From contig CALMET010000174.1 of the NCBI GenBank assembly GCA_937863195.1, forward strand, positions 1-14,442: a DNA stretch of 14,442 bases. The letters are read 5' to 3'. Under the pieces are notes generated by a model. The model searched no databases, was not told where the DNA came from, and was given only the letters and a program-made list of their open reading frames with translations. Within the stretch, counting starts at the first letter, position 1, and the number at the start of each line of letters is the position of its first letter. The position numbers and the translations under genes were made by a program. Origin of the DNA: an uncultured bacterium. Its GTDB lineage: Bacteria; Patescibacteria; ABY1; SG8-24; 2-12-FULL-60-25. Positions 1 to 5,730 of this stretch are shown here, piece by piece.

Positions 1-182
1 CGGTGACCGTAGACCTTATTCGTATCAGACTCGTTAAGTAGTGAATCTTCTAAATCCGAGAATTCATCATTACCAATAGAGTTCTCTATTGCACGCTCAT
101 CAGCGGCAATGCGTTCTCGATGATCACCGGTTGATGAGCTTGATTTATAACCTTCTGTATTGATAATACGAGGGCGCGACAT
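1..182 (-). CDS. Partial hypothetical protein, N-terminal 60 residues
   Basis: The reading frame opens with ATG at 182-180 and runs off the left edge without a stop. The visible N-terminus is MSRPRIINTEGYKSSSSTGD, followed by a polar, acidic stretch (ENSIGNDEFSDLEDSLLNES) with no hydrophobic segment, so it looks cytoplasmic and probably disordered at this end. The start is supported by a GGAG just upstream (minus strand, 189-186), one of the few Shine-Dalgarno-like sequences in the window, and by a good promoter 52 bases further up. I do not recognise the family; the serine/acidic-rich start is not diagnostic. The gene is real with moderate confidence; its function is unknown. Confidence 0.6.
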   Translation of the reverse strand, partial: MSRPRIINTEGYKSSSSTGDHRERIAADERAIENSIGNDEFSDLEDSLLNESDTNKVYGH

Positions 183-240
183 CTTCTCCATAGAACAATT
201 AGTATTTGGTATTTGCTATTTAGTTTTTAGCAATGAATAT

Positions 241-269
241 ACTATAGCATATTTTAAGGCAAAAATCAA
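241..269 (-). promoter_or_regulatory. Sigma-70-type promoter of the left-edge gene
   Basis: On the minus strand TTGATT (269-264) is separated by exactly 17 bases from TATAGT (246-241). Predicted transcription start is near 234, giving a leader of about 52 nt. The 5' end of that leader contains a 6-bp stem-loop (213-218 pairing with 228-233) that could protect the mRNA end. Confidence 0.65.
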
Positions 270-276
270 GTATCAT

Positions 277-298
277 AAAATCCCCGCTAGGGGATTTT
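277..298 (-). terminator. Hairpin terminator after tRNA-Arg
   Basis: A perfect 9-bp inverted repeat, AAAATCCCC and GGGGATTTT around a 4-base loop. It lies between the 3' end of tRNA-Arg and the promoter of the left-edge gene, where a terminator is expected. The terminal T residues are part of the stem, so it could work in both directions. It also resembles other short palindromes in the window. Confidence 0.55.
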
Positions 299-342
299 AC
301 TTTGGTCTAGTTTCACTTTGTCATGTCGAGCAAAGCGAGACA

Positions 343-417
343 TGGTGTCTCCGCGTGGAGTCGAACCACGATCTAGGGCTTAGGAGTCCCTTGTTCTATC
401 CATTGAACTACAGAAAC
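343..417 (-). tRNA. tRNA-Arg, anticodon CCT
   Basis: Read on the minus strand, this folds into a cloverleaf of 75 nt including an encoded CCA (345-343). The acceptor stem is GTTTCTG with CGGAGAC (two G-U pairs), the D stem GTTC/GAAC, and the T arm CGTGG-TTCGACT-CCACG. The anticodon loop is CTCCTAA, giving CCT (384-382), which reads AGG codons for arginine. The last anticodon-stem pair is an A-G mismatch, a small oddity. The variable region is four bases. The flanking hairpin at 277-298 probably ends the transcript. Confidence 0.93.
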
Positions 418-491
418 ATTATTTTACAATACTGCACTAAAACTCCTCATGTGTCGCAAAATATATAAATAGATAATTTAATGATTAAAAT

Positions 492-521
492 GATTCGCTT
501 CTGCTATAGCGTAGGTGAATC
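492..521 (+). other. Imperfect palindrome able to form an RNA hairpin
   Basis: Thirty bases starting GATTCGCTT and ending AGGTGAATC pair along almost their full length around a TATA centre, with three G-U pairs and one C-U mismatch if transcribed from the plus strand. It sits in the 253-base gene-free stretch (418-670) between the tRNA-Arg 5' end and rpsT; apart from it and the rpsT promoter I see nothing coding there. Confidence 0.35.
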
Positions 522-629
522 GAACCAGCTTTTATCACGACCTTAACTACCTTGAAATCATTTCTAGGCGATTTAAACGCGTCATTCGTGAATCGGAGTG
601 TACGGTTAGCCAAATATTCGGTCAACGGC

Positions 630-658
630 TTGACACTCATTCTGATTTCGCATATCTT
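630..658 (+). promoter_or_regulatory. Strong promoter of rpsT, placing the start of transcription next to the ATG
   Basis: TTGACA (630-635, perfect consensus), a 17-base spacer, and TATCTT (653-658). The expected transcription start is about 665, only some six bases before the rpsT ATG at 671, so the mRNA would be nearly leaderless. No Shine-Dalgarno sequence is present, consistent with this. Confidence 0.75.
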
Positions 659-670
659 AGCGCTAACATT

Positions 671-928
671 ATGCCACAAAAGCATGCAGCCATTAAGGAT
701 CTTCGCAAGAACGCACGTCGCGCCGTACGCAACGCACGCATGAAGACCCACGTAAAAAGCCTCACGAAACAGCTCAAAGAAGCTGTTAAAGAAGGCAAGT
801 CCGAAGCAAAAGAAATCTCTGTAAAATTACAGAGCGCTACTGCTAAGGCTAGCAAGAACTTCGTTCTTCATAAGAACAAGGCACGTCGCGTTATCAGCGC
901 TGCCATGAAATCCGTTTCGAAGAAATAA
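671..928 (+). CDS. rpsT: 30S ribosomal protein S20 (bS20)
   Basis: An 85-residue, very basic protein starting MPQKHAAIKDLRKNARRAVR. It has the three-helix S20 pattern: a basic N-terminal helix rich in K, R and N that binds 16S rRNA, a middle segment, and the C-terminal KASKNFVLHKNKARRVISA region typical of the family. Its length matches normal S20 (85-90). The frame is open upstream to 515, but the added residues are unlike S20 and lie upstream of the promoter, so ATG 671 is chosen. It is transcribed towards a HolA-like gene; rpsT and holA are neighbours in many bacteria, usually in the same direction, here convergent. Confidence 0.93.
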   Translation: MPQKHAAIKDLRKNARRAVRNARMKTHVKSLTKQLKEAVKEGKSEAKEISVKLQSATAKASKNFVLHKNKARRVISAAMKSVSKK

Positions 929-938
929 TCAGCTAAAT

Positions 939-968
939 AAAAACACCTCGTAACAACGAGGTGTTTTT
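939..968. terminator. Bidirectional intrinsic terminator between rpsT and the holA-like gene
   Basis: A perfect 12-bp stem, AAAAACACCTCG with CGAGGTGTTTTT, around the loop TAACAA. A run of T follows the stem on one strand and a run of A precedes it, so it can stop transcripts from both convergent genes. Confidence 0.9.
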
Positions 969-973
969 ATTTC

Positions 974-1804
974 TTAGAAAAGTACGTTTACCTCTGTATC
1001 TACAGCAAATCCGGAGCGAACGAGTGCATGCGCCTCGATCGCTGTAAGCAAAACGCGAGTAGAGGAGTCGCCGATTTTCTTAAGCTTATTTGCGACAAAC
1101 GGATGAATGCCAGCTGTATCATTATTCTTTACGCGTTCTGCCTGCGAAGCCTGTTGCATGATTAAAGCGAGCGTCGAACTATCAAATTGTCGATAAGCAT
1201 CATACTGAAAACGGCTCTTTTGCTGTTGTAAAACGCTATCAATGTACTGATACGTTGTATCTGCCTCTCGTTTGAGAAGAGCGATAGGATACCCGCATGA
1301 AACCTGGATCAAACCGCTGATCGCACCCCACGAATCACCATCATACATTTGGGCAATTTCACGAATGAGTTTTCCGTCCGTGATGCCAAGAAAGGCCGCG
1401 TGATCACTTAACCATTTTTCAAACGCCGCGCCTTTCGTTTCAGGAAAATCATAACGCACGATTCCAGATGCTTCAGAAAAACTATCGAGGTCAGACATTT
1501 TTAATGAACCTTCTTCAACATCCACCACGATCGTCATCTCATCTGGATGATCAAAAAGTTTTTTCAAAACTTTTTTGTCCGCCGCCTTCACGCGTAGCAA
1601 TCCTGAAACGCGCAAAAAAGAACGTTTCGCAAAAAGCGAACCGACACCAAGTCGCTCCTGCAAAAATTGAACAGGGGACTGATCTGGTTCGCAACTCTCA
1701 ATCGAGAGCCCACTCTGGTCGTGTTTTGCTTTATACGCTGCTTCGAGCTCTTTGGCTTTTTGTAACGCTTTATAACTGTCAGCGCCCGAGCAGATGATTA
1801 GCAT
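974..1804 (-). CDS. holA: DNA polymerase III delta subunit-like protein (HolA family)
   Basis: A 276-residue protein starting MLIICSGADSYKALQKAKEL. HolA family proteins are the clamp-loader subunit that opens the beta clamp (DnaN). The visible signs are an N-terminal nucleotide-fold region with no Walker motif (HolA lacks ATP binding), an acidic VVDVEEGSLKMSDLDSFSEA segment, a middle helical region with RSRFQYDAYRQF-like spacing, and the C-terminal collar motif HPFVANKLKKI followed by AHALVRSGFAVDTEVNVLF, the family's usual ending. It is shorter than E. coli HolA (343). The frame extends upstream to 1906, but that part overlaps the end of polA and looks unlike HolA. The gap after polA is 77 bases, so the two may be co-transcribed. 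No Shine-Dalgarno sequence is visible. Family assignment rests on pattern, not on alignment. Confidence 0.75.
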   Translation of the reverse strand: MLIICSGADSYKALQKAKELEAAYKAKHDQSGLSIESCEPDQSPVQFLQERLGVGSLFAKRSFLRVSGLLRVKAADKKVLKKLFDHPDEMTIVVDVEEGSLKMSDLDSFSEASGIVRYDFPETKGAAFEKWLSDHAAFLGITDGKLIREIAQMYDGDSWGAISGLIQVSCGYPIALLKREADTTYQYIDSVLQQQKSRFQYDAYRQFDSSTLALIMQQASQAERVKNNDTAGIHPFVANKLKKIGDSSTRVLLTAIEAHALVRSGFAVDTEVNVLF

Positions 1805-1849
1805 AGATAAAGAATGCTTGATGCGTAGATATCCTGCAACCTCATAATC

Positions 1850-1870
1850 CCTTCTTTCACAAAGAAGGGG
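1850..1870. repeat. Perfect hairpin between polA and the holA-like gene
   Basis: CCCTTCTTT and AAAGAAGGG form a 9-bp inverted repeat around CAC. It has no strong T run on the polA strand, so it may be an RNA-processing or stability hairpin rather than a terminator. It resembles the short palindromes at 277 and 13833. Confidence 0.5.
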
Positions 1871-1881
1871 CAGGGGATGAT

Positions 1882-4566
1882 TTAGAGCGATTTCATCTCC
1901 TCCCAATTTTTGCCATGCTTCGAATCGACTTGGATAGGCACACCGACATCGGCGACACCCTCCATCACACGCTTCGCATAGGCAGCAACCTGCTGAACAT
2001 CTTTGGTAGGCACCTCAAAGACCAATTCATCATGTACCTGCAATAACATGCGAGAATCCTCAGAAACACTGGCTAAACCACGGTCAATCTCCATCATGGC
2101 AAGCTTGATCATGTCGGCGGCCGTACCCTGAACCGGCATATTGATCGCCATACGTTCACCTGAGGCGCGGAGCATAGGTAACTCAGAATTCAATTCAGGT
2201 AGAGGGCGGCGACGGCCAAAAATCGTTTCGATATATCCCTGCTTTTTTGCGAGGACTTTTGTCTCATCGAGATACGTTTTAATTCCGGGATAGGCTTTGA
2301 AGTAGTTCGCAATAAAGAGCTTCGCGTCGGCAAAAGAAATACCGGCGGTTTGTGAGAGACCAACCGGACCTTGTCCGTAGATAATGCCGAAGTTAATCGC
2401 CTTTGCCGCGCGACGCTGTTCTTTGGTAACTTCTTCAAGTGGAATATTCCAAATACGCGAAGCGGTTGCTTGGTGAATGTCTAAACCTTTTTCAAACGCT
2501 TCGATCATCCGCGCGTCTTGTGCGAGCGCGGCAATCAAACGCAATTCGATTTGAGAATAATCACACGAGACAAGTTCATAACCGCGCTTCGCCACAAAAG
2601 CCGTGCGCACACGGCGACCACGTTCGGTACGGATTGGGATGTTTTGAACGTTTGGATCTGCGGAAGAAAGACGCCCCGTGGCAGCCACAGCCTGTTGAAA
2701 CGTTGTATGTAAACGGCGGTTTTTATCAACAAGAGAGGGGATAACCTCAACATAGGTCGAGAGAAGTTTTGAGACTTCTCTATAATCTTCGATCTGCTCG
2801 ATGATCTCATGTGAGCCACGGAGTTTTTCTAATTCACTCGCCGCTGTTGAGAAACCGGTCTTACCTTTTTTAATGCCTTTGGTCGGAAGTTGGAGTTTTT
2901 CAAAAAGAACATACGAGAGCTGTGCAGGAGACGCCGGGTTTAAATCTGCGCCGGCGGTTTTTTGCATCACGCGCAATAAACGTTCTTGTTCTTTTTTTAA
3001 TTCTTTTGCGAGCTCGTGCAAATAATCTGTATCGATTTCGATACCGGCACTTTCCATACGACCAAGTACAGCGGCGAGCGGTAATTCGAAGCGTTCGAAA
3101 ACCTCGGTGAGTTTTTCTTCTTTTAGCGCTTTCTTTAGTGGCTCGATACAGTTCCAGCTTGCGAGAACTTGTTCAGGAACCGTTGGTTCGGTTGCGAGCG
3201 TAATGTCCGCATACATAAGGGCGACCGTGCGTAAGTCATGCGAGCGCTCTCCGGCGTTCAGCACGTAGGCAGCGAGCATGGTGTCAAAGTCCCAAGTTGG
3301 GTCTTGAACACCGAACTGATGCAACCCGTGCATAACCGCTTTAACATCATGAGCAACCACCTTCTTGCCCAAAAATGCCACAATTTCTGGATCTTTCTTC
3401 AACTCCGCCGCCTGAACAAGATAGACACCTTCACCATCCGTACAAACAAGAGCCATGGCTTTTGCCTTCACGGGTGGCTGTTTTGGATCCTCCCAAATAA
3501 TCCCTAAAGCCACACGGTCAGCCATCTCTAAGCGTGATTTAATTTCTTCAATCGAGAGTCCACCTTTCGTTGTAGCTTTAAATAAATCTCCTTGGGATTC
3601 TTCGCTATTCATCGCATCGTATTTCGCGACGGATTTTGACGTTTTTTTCTTTGGATCTTTTTCTTCACCTGTTGATGGCGAAGATTTTTTTCCCATGATC
3701 GTGTCTAAACGTTTTAACAATGAAACAAAACCCATGTTCAATAAAAACATTCTCGCTTCTTCTTCATTCGCCGGCACCGGAAGTTTTTCAATTTTCCATT
3801 TCAACGGAACATCAAGACGAATCGTAACCAAATCTAATTGCGCCGGAACAATATCTTCTGACGCGAGCAATGTCTCGCGCATCTTTGCACGCATTTCAGA
3901 TTTAGGATCGTGAGCGGCTTTCATGATGCCCTTTAATGATCCGAAATGTTTCAAAAGCGATTTTGCACCGACTTCACCGATACCACGAATACCCGGAATA
4001 TTATCTGACGTGTCGCCCTGGATTGCTTTGAAGTCGATAAATTGTTCTGGGGTAAAACCATACTCTTCGAGCAAGACCTTTTCGTCCACGATCTTTACTT
4101 CGGTGACTCCTTGTACAAAGGGCATCACCTCAAGGTGAGGACGAACAAGCTGAAGGGCATCGCGGTCGCCGGTGATAATCGTGACATCCCAACCTTCTTT
4201 GACAGCGCGGGTACCGATCGTGCCGAGCAAATCATCTGCTTCATACCCATCTAAAAACAATGACGGGATACCCAAAGCCTCAAAACCCTCTTGAACCCAA
4301 GGGATTTGGTCATAGAGGTCTTGTTCTTTTTCTTTGCGATGGCCTTTGTATTCTTTATAAGCTTCGTGGCGAAAGGTTGGCGCCTCGGTATCCCAACAGG
4401 CAGCAAATGCGTCAGGCTTATATTGCTCGACAAGCTTCATCACGCTCATCGTCATGCCATAAACACAGTTCACCACGCGCCCATCTGGGCTCGTAAGCGG
4501 GCGGATCGCATGCCAGGAACGGTGTAAAAGGGCGTTTGCATCCAATAAAAACAGCTTTGGTCTCAT
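1882..4566 (-). CDS. polA: DNA polymerase I (5' nuclease plus polymerase; proofreading domain degenerate)
   Basis: 894 residues. It fills gaps and removes RNA primers in replication and repair. Three regions are visible. The N-terminal 5'-3' nuclease domain (about 1-290) has DANALLHRSWHA, YEADDLLGTI, ITGDRDALQLV and IQGDTSDNIPGIRGIG. The middle 3'-5' exonuclease-like domain (about 340-500) follows a lysine/serine-rich linker. The polymerase domain has motif A DYSQIEL at D669, motif B RRAAKAINFGIIYG from R718, and motif C QVHDELVFEV with H845-D846-E847. The middle domain lacks the DxE pair (it reads VALGIIWEDP) and the later catalytic Asp (VVAHDVKAVMHGL), so proofreading is probably lost, as in Taq. 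ATG 4566 is chosen because MRPKLFLLDANALL is the normal family start; the frame continues 22 residues upstream without similarity. No Shine-Dalgarno sequence is present. Confidence 0.96.
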   Translation of the reverse strand: MRPKLFLLDANALLHRSWHAIRPLTSPDGRVVNCVYGMTMSVMKLVEQYKPDAFAACWDTEAPTFRHEAYKEYKGHRKEKEQDLYDQIPWVQEGFEALGIPSLFLDGYEADDLLGTIGTRAVKEGWDVTIITGDRDALQLVRPHLEVMPFVQGVTEVKIVDEKVLLEEYGFTPEQFIDFKAIQGDTSDNIPGIRGIGEVGAKSLLKHFGSLKGIMKAAHDPKSEMRAKMRETLLASEDIVPAQLDLVTIRLDVPLKWKIEKLPVPANEEEARMFLLNMGFVSLLKRLDTIMGKKSSPSTGEEKDPKKKTSKSVAKYDAMNSEESQGDLFKATTKGGLSIEEIKSRLEMADRVALGIIWEDPKQPPVKAKAMALVCTDGEGVYLVQAAELKKDPEIVAFLGKKVVAHDVKAVMHGLHQFGVQDPTWDFDTMLAAYVLNAGERSHDLRTVALMYADITLATEPTVPEQVLASWNCIEPLKKALKEEKLTEVFERFELPLAAVLGRMESAGIEIDTDYLHELAKELKKEQERLLRVMQKTAGADLNPASPAQLSYVLFEKLQLPTKGIKKGKTGFSTAASELEKLRGSHEIIEQIEDYREVSKLLSTYVEVIPSLVDKNRRLHTTFQQAVAATGRLSSADPNVQNIPIRTERGRRVRTAFVAKRGYELVSCDYSQIELRLIAALAQDARMIEAFEKGLDIHQATASRIWNIPLEEVTKEQRRAAKAINFGIIYGQGPVGLSQTAGISFADAKLFIANYFKAYPGIKTYLDETKVLAKKQGYIETIFGRRRPLPELNSELPMLRASGERMAINMPVQGTAADMIKLAMMEIDRGLASVSEDSRMLLQVHDELVFEVPTKDVQQVAAYAKRVMEGVADVGVPIQVDSKHGKNWEEMKSL

Positions 4567-4645
4567 AGTGGTAGTGTGCCGTTTCGGGAGAAAAAAAGAA
4601 ACGGGCAAACCATCGATAATAATAAAAACCAATGTTTATATTTAG

Positions 4646-4654
4646 TTATCCACA
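4646..4654 (+). promoter_or_regulatory. Consensus DnaA box upstream of polA
   Basis: TTATCCACA, a perfect match to the DnaA box, 80 bases upstream of the polA start and close to a weak minus-strand -10 candidate (TATAAA on the minus strand, 4640-4635). It could tie polA transcription to DnaA level, but a single box may also be chance. Confidence 0.45.
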
Positions 4655-4670
4655 TTACAGACCCAAAGAC

Positions 4671-4700
4671 TTGCATGCTTCTAAGGGATTTTGATATACT
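4671..4700 (+). promoter_or_regulatory. Extended -10 promoter of a short transcript
   Basis: TTGCAT (4671-4676), an 18-base spacer, then TGA directly before TATACT (4695-4700), an extended -10. Transcription should begin near 4707, only about 19 bases before a terminator stem. Confidence 0.65.
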
Positions 4701-4706
4701 TACTTC

Positions 4707-4765
4707 GCTTGTGGAATCGAGCCTTAAACGGCGCACCCGGGGTTAAACCCAGTTGCGCCGTTTTT
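4707..4765 (+). ncRNA. Putative very short RNA (promoter followed directly by terminator)
   Basis: From the predicted start at about 4707 the transcript has some 19 unpaired bases. A perfect 10-bp stem follows (AAACGGCGCA at 4726-4735 with TGCGCCGTTT at 4754-4763), whose loop contains an inner GGGT/ACCC stem, and then a T run (4761-4765). This is either a stable small RNA of about 59 nt or a premature-termination leader before tRNA-Cys. No coding potential. The 5' end is predicted only. Confidence 0.45.
4726..4765 (+). terminator. Intrinsic terminator upstream of tRNA-Cys
   Basis: GC-rich 10-bp stem with a branched loop followed by five T. It separates the upstream short transcript from the tRNA-Cys promoter at 4771-4799. 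Confidence 0.75.
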
Positions 4766-4770
4766 GTATC

Positions 4771-4799
4771 TTGCGAGCCCGTCGAAAAACCGTTATAAA
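4771..4799 (+). promoter_or_regulatory. Promoter of tRNA-Cys
   Basis: TTGCGA (4771-4776), a 17-base spacer and TATAAA (4794-4799). Predicted start near 4806, leaving a 5' leader of about 40 nt that holds the 26-nt palindrome at 4823-4848. Confidence 0.65.
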
Positions 4800-4822
4800 G
4801 AGCGAGCTTAGAGCGCGGGCGT

Positions 4823-4845
4823 GCCACGTCGCTCGCGAGCGACGT

Positions 4846-4848
<3 letters not shown>
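4823..4848 (+). repeat. 26-nt perfect palindrome overlapping the tRNA-Cys 5' end
   Basis: GCCACGTCGCTCG followed at once by its exact reverse complement CGAGCGACGTGGC. Its last three bases (4846-4848) are the first three of tRNA-Cys. In the precursor it could form a stable leader hairpin that competes with the acceptor stem. Confidence 0.85.
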
Positions 4849-4919
<71 letters not shown>

Positions 4920-4920
<1 letters not shown>

Positions 4921-4955
4921 AACAAAACATCCTCCAAATGGAGGATGTTTTGTTT
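4920..4955. terminator. Bidirectional terminator between tRNA-Cys and the 3D-domain gene
   Basis: A perfect 16-bp stem (AAACAAAACATCCTCC type arm) around AAAT, ending in T-rich sequence on both strands. It begins at the last base of the tRNA CCA and reaches into the stop codon of the convergent minus-strand gene. Confidence 0.9.
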
Positions 4956-5640
4956 AAAGCCACTTACCAGCTTCTTCTGGTTTAGGGCCGTACTTACCAA
5001 CACGATTCAATTCGGCAGATTTGCCTTTCCATTGTTCCCAATTCTTTTTACCATCACCGATTTCGATGACTTCGATAGGGATTTTGCGTTTTACACCAAA
5101 GGCGAACGCTTCTTTTTTGGTCGTCATCCAAACATCGGTACGGTAATAATAGCGTTGATTCATGCGGTCATGAACGGTAAACACCTTATCACCAAACAAT
5201 GAAGGAATACGAATTTTAGAACCAAACGGCAAGGCATTGGTCGCAACGATACCGTCACGCACAACGGAGCCATCAGCCGTGATAAATGGCGAACCATCCG
5301 TTTCATTAACGGCCGACGTATAAGCCGTCATATCCATATACATGGTTTTGAGGACTTCTTGTGACTCATCTGTCTGCTCATCGGTAGTACCGTGAGTCGA
5401 GGTTGCGTGGTACAACGAAGCTTCATTCTCAAGAGCCTTCATTTGGCTCGGAAGAAGAATCGGTTTATCAACCGTGTCATTTGAAGCTTGCTTCTGCGTT
5501 GCAACTTGAGTGTTAGGGAGTGGGGAAGCCGCCTGAGCAACCGGAATGCGGACTTCAGTAGCGAAAAGCGCGGTCAAAACAACGGTAACGAGCGCTTTTT
5601 TCACAGGAGTTTGATACACTTGGTTTGTAGGCTTAAACAT
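4954..5640 (-). CDS. Secreted 3D-domain protein (double-psi beta-barrel, MltA/YabE-like C-terminus)
   Basis: 228 residues. The N-terminus has a signal peptide: KK at 14-15, a hydrophobic stretch ALVTVVLTALFA, and a likely cleavage after AQA (37), so the protein is exported. A low-complexity Q/S/T region (about 40-105) leads to the 3D domain (about 107-205), named for three conserved aspartates, here seen as TADGS (D123), VHDRMN (D158) and TDVWM (D169). The fold occurs in MltA-like lytic transglycosylases and resuscitation-factor-type proteins; many family members act on peptidoglycan, so a cell-wall role is inferred, and fits the divergent PBP gene. The frame begins with TTG at 5652, but ATG 5640 is preferred because the promoter start lies at about 5658. 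There is no lysin-motif or other binding domain. Confidence 0.82.
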   Translation of the reverse strand: MFKPTNQVYQTPVKKALVTVVLTALFATEVRIPVAQAASPLPNTQVATQKQASNDTVDKPILLPSQMKALENEASLYHATSTHGTTDEQTDESQEVLKTMYMDMTAYTSAVNETDGSPFITADGSVVRDGIVATNALPFGSKIRIPSLFGDKVFTVHDRMNQRYYYRTDVWMTTKKEAFAFGVKRKIPIEVIEIGDGKKNWEQWKGKSAELNRVGKYGPKPEEAGKWL

Positions 5641-5664
5641 AGGGTTTCCCAATTTGGGACAATC

Positions 5665-5693
5665 ATTATACTATTTTTGACAGAAAAAGTCAA
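5665..5693 (-). promoter_or_regulatory. Near-consensus promoter of the 3D-domain gene
   Basis: On the minus strand TTGACT (5693-5688), 17 bases, TATAAT (5670-5665, perfect). Predicted start near 5658, an 18-nt leader. A near-palindrome, TCCCAATTTGGGA (5647-5659), covers the start site and could be an operator. A plus-strand TTGACA (5677-5682) is interleaved, forming TTGAC/GTCAA, and may be the -35 for the PBP gene, though its -10 is poor. Confidence 0.8.
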
Positions 5694-5713
5694 GGTTAAA
5701 ACACTATTTTTTA

Positions 5714-5725
5714 GCTAATATTAGC
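5714..5725. promoter_or_regulatory. 12-bp palindrome just before the PBP start
   Basis: GCTAATATTAGC is a perfect palindrome ending five bases before ATG 5731. It could be an operator, and it contains TAATAT, a possible -10 for a near-leaderless PBP mRNA. No matching -35 is seen. Confidence 0.35.
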
Positions 5726-5730
5726 CAAAT

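Noticed and set aside
515..670. N-terminal extension of rpsT in the same open frame
   Set aside because: The extra 52 residues are unlike S20 and lie upstream of the predicted promoter and transcription start.
1805..1906. Longer start for the holA-like gene
   Set aside because: It overlaps the polA 3' end and the intergenic hairpin, and the added residues do not resemble HolA.
3455..3913. 152-residue plus-strand frame inside polA
   Set aside because: Antisense to a clear polA gene, with no family motif, promoter or ribosome binding site.
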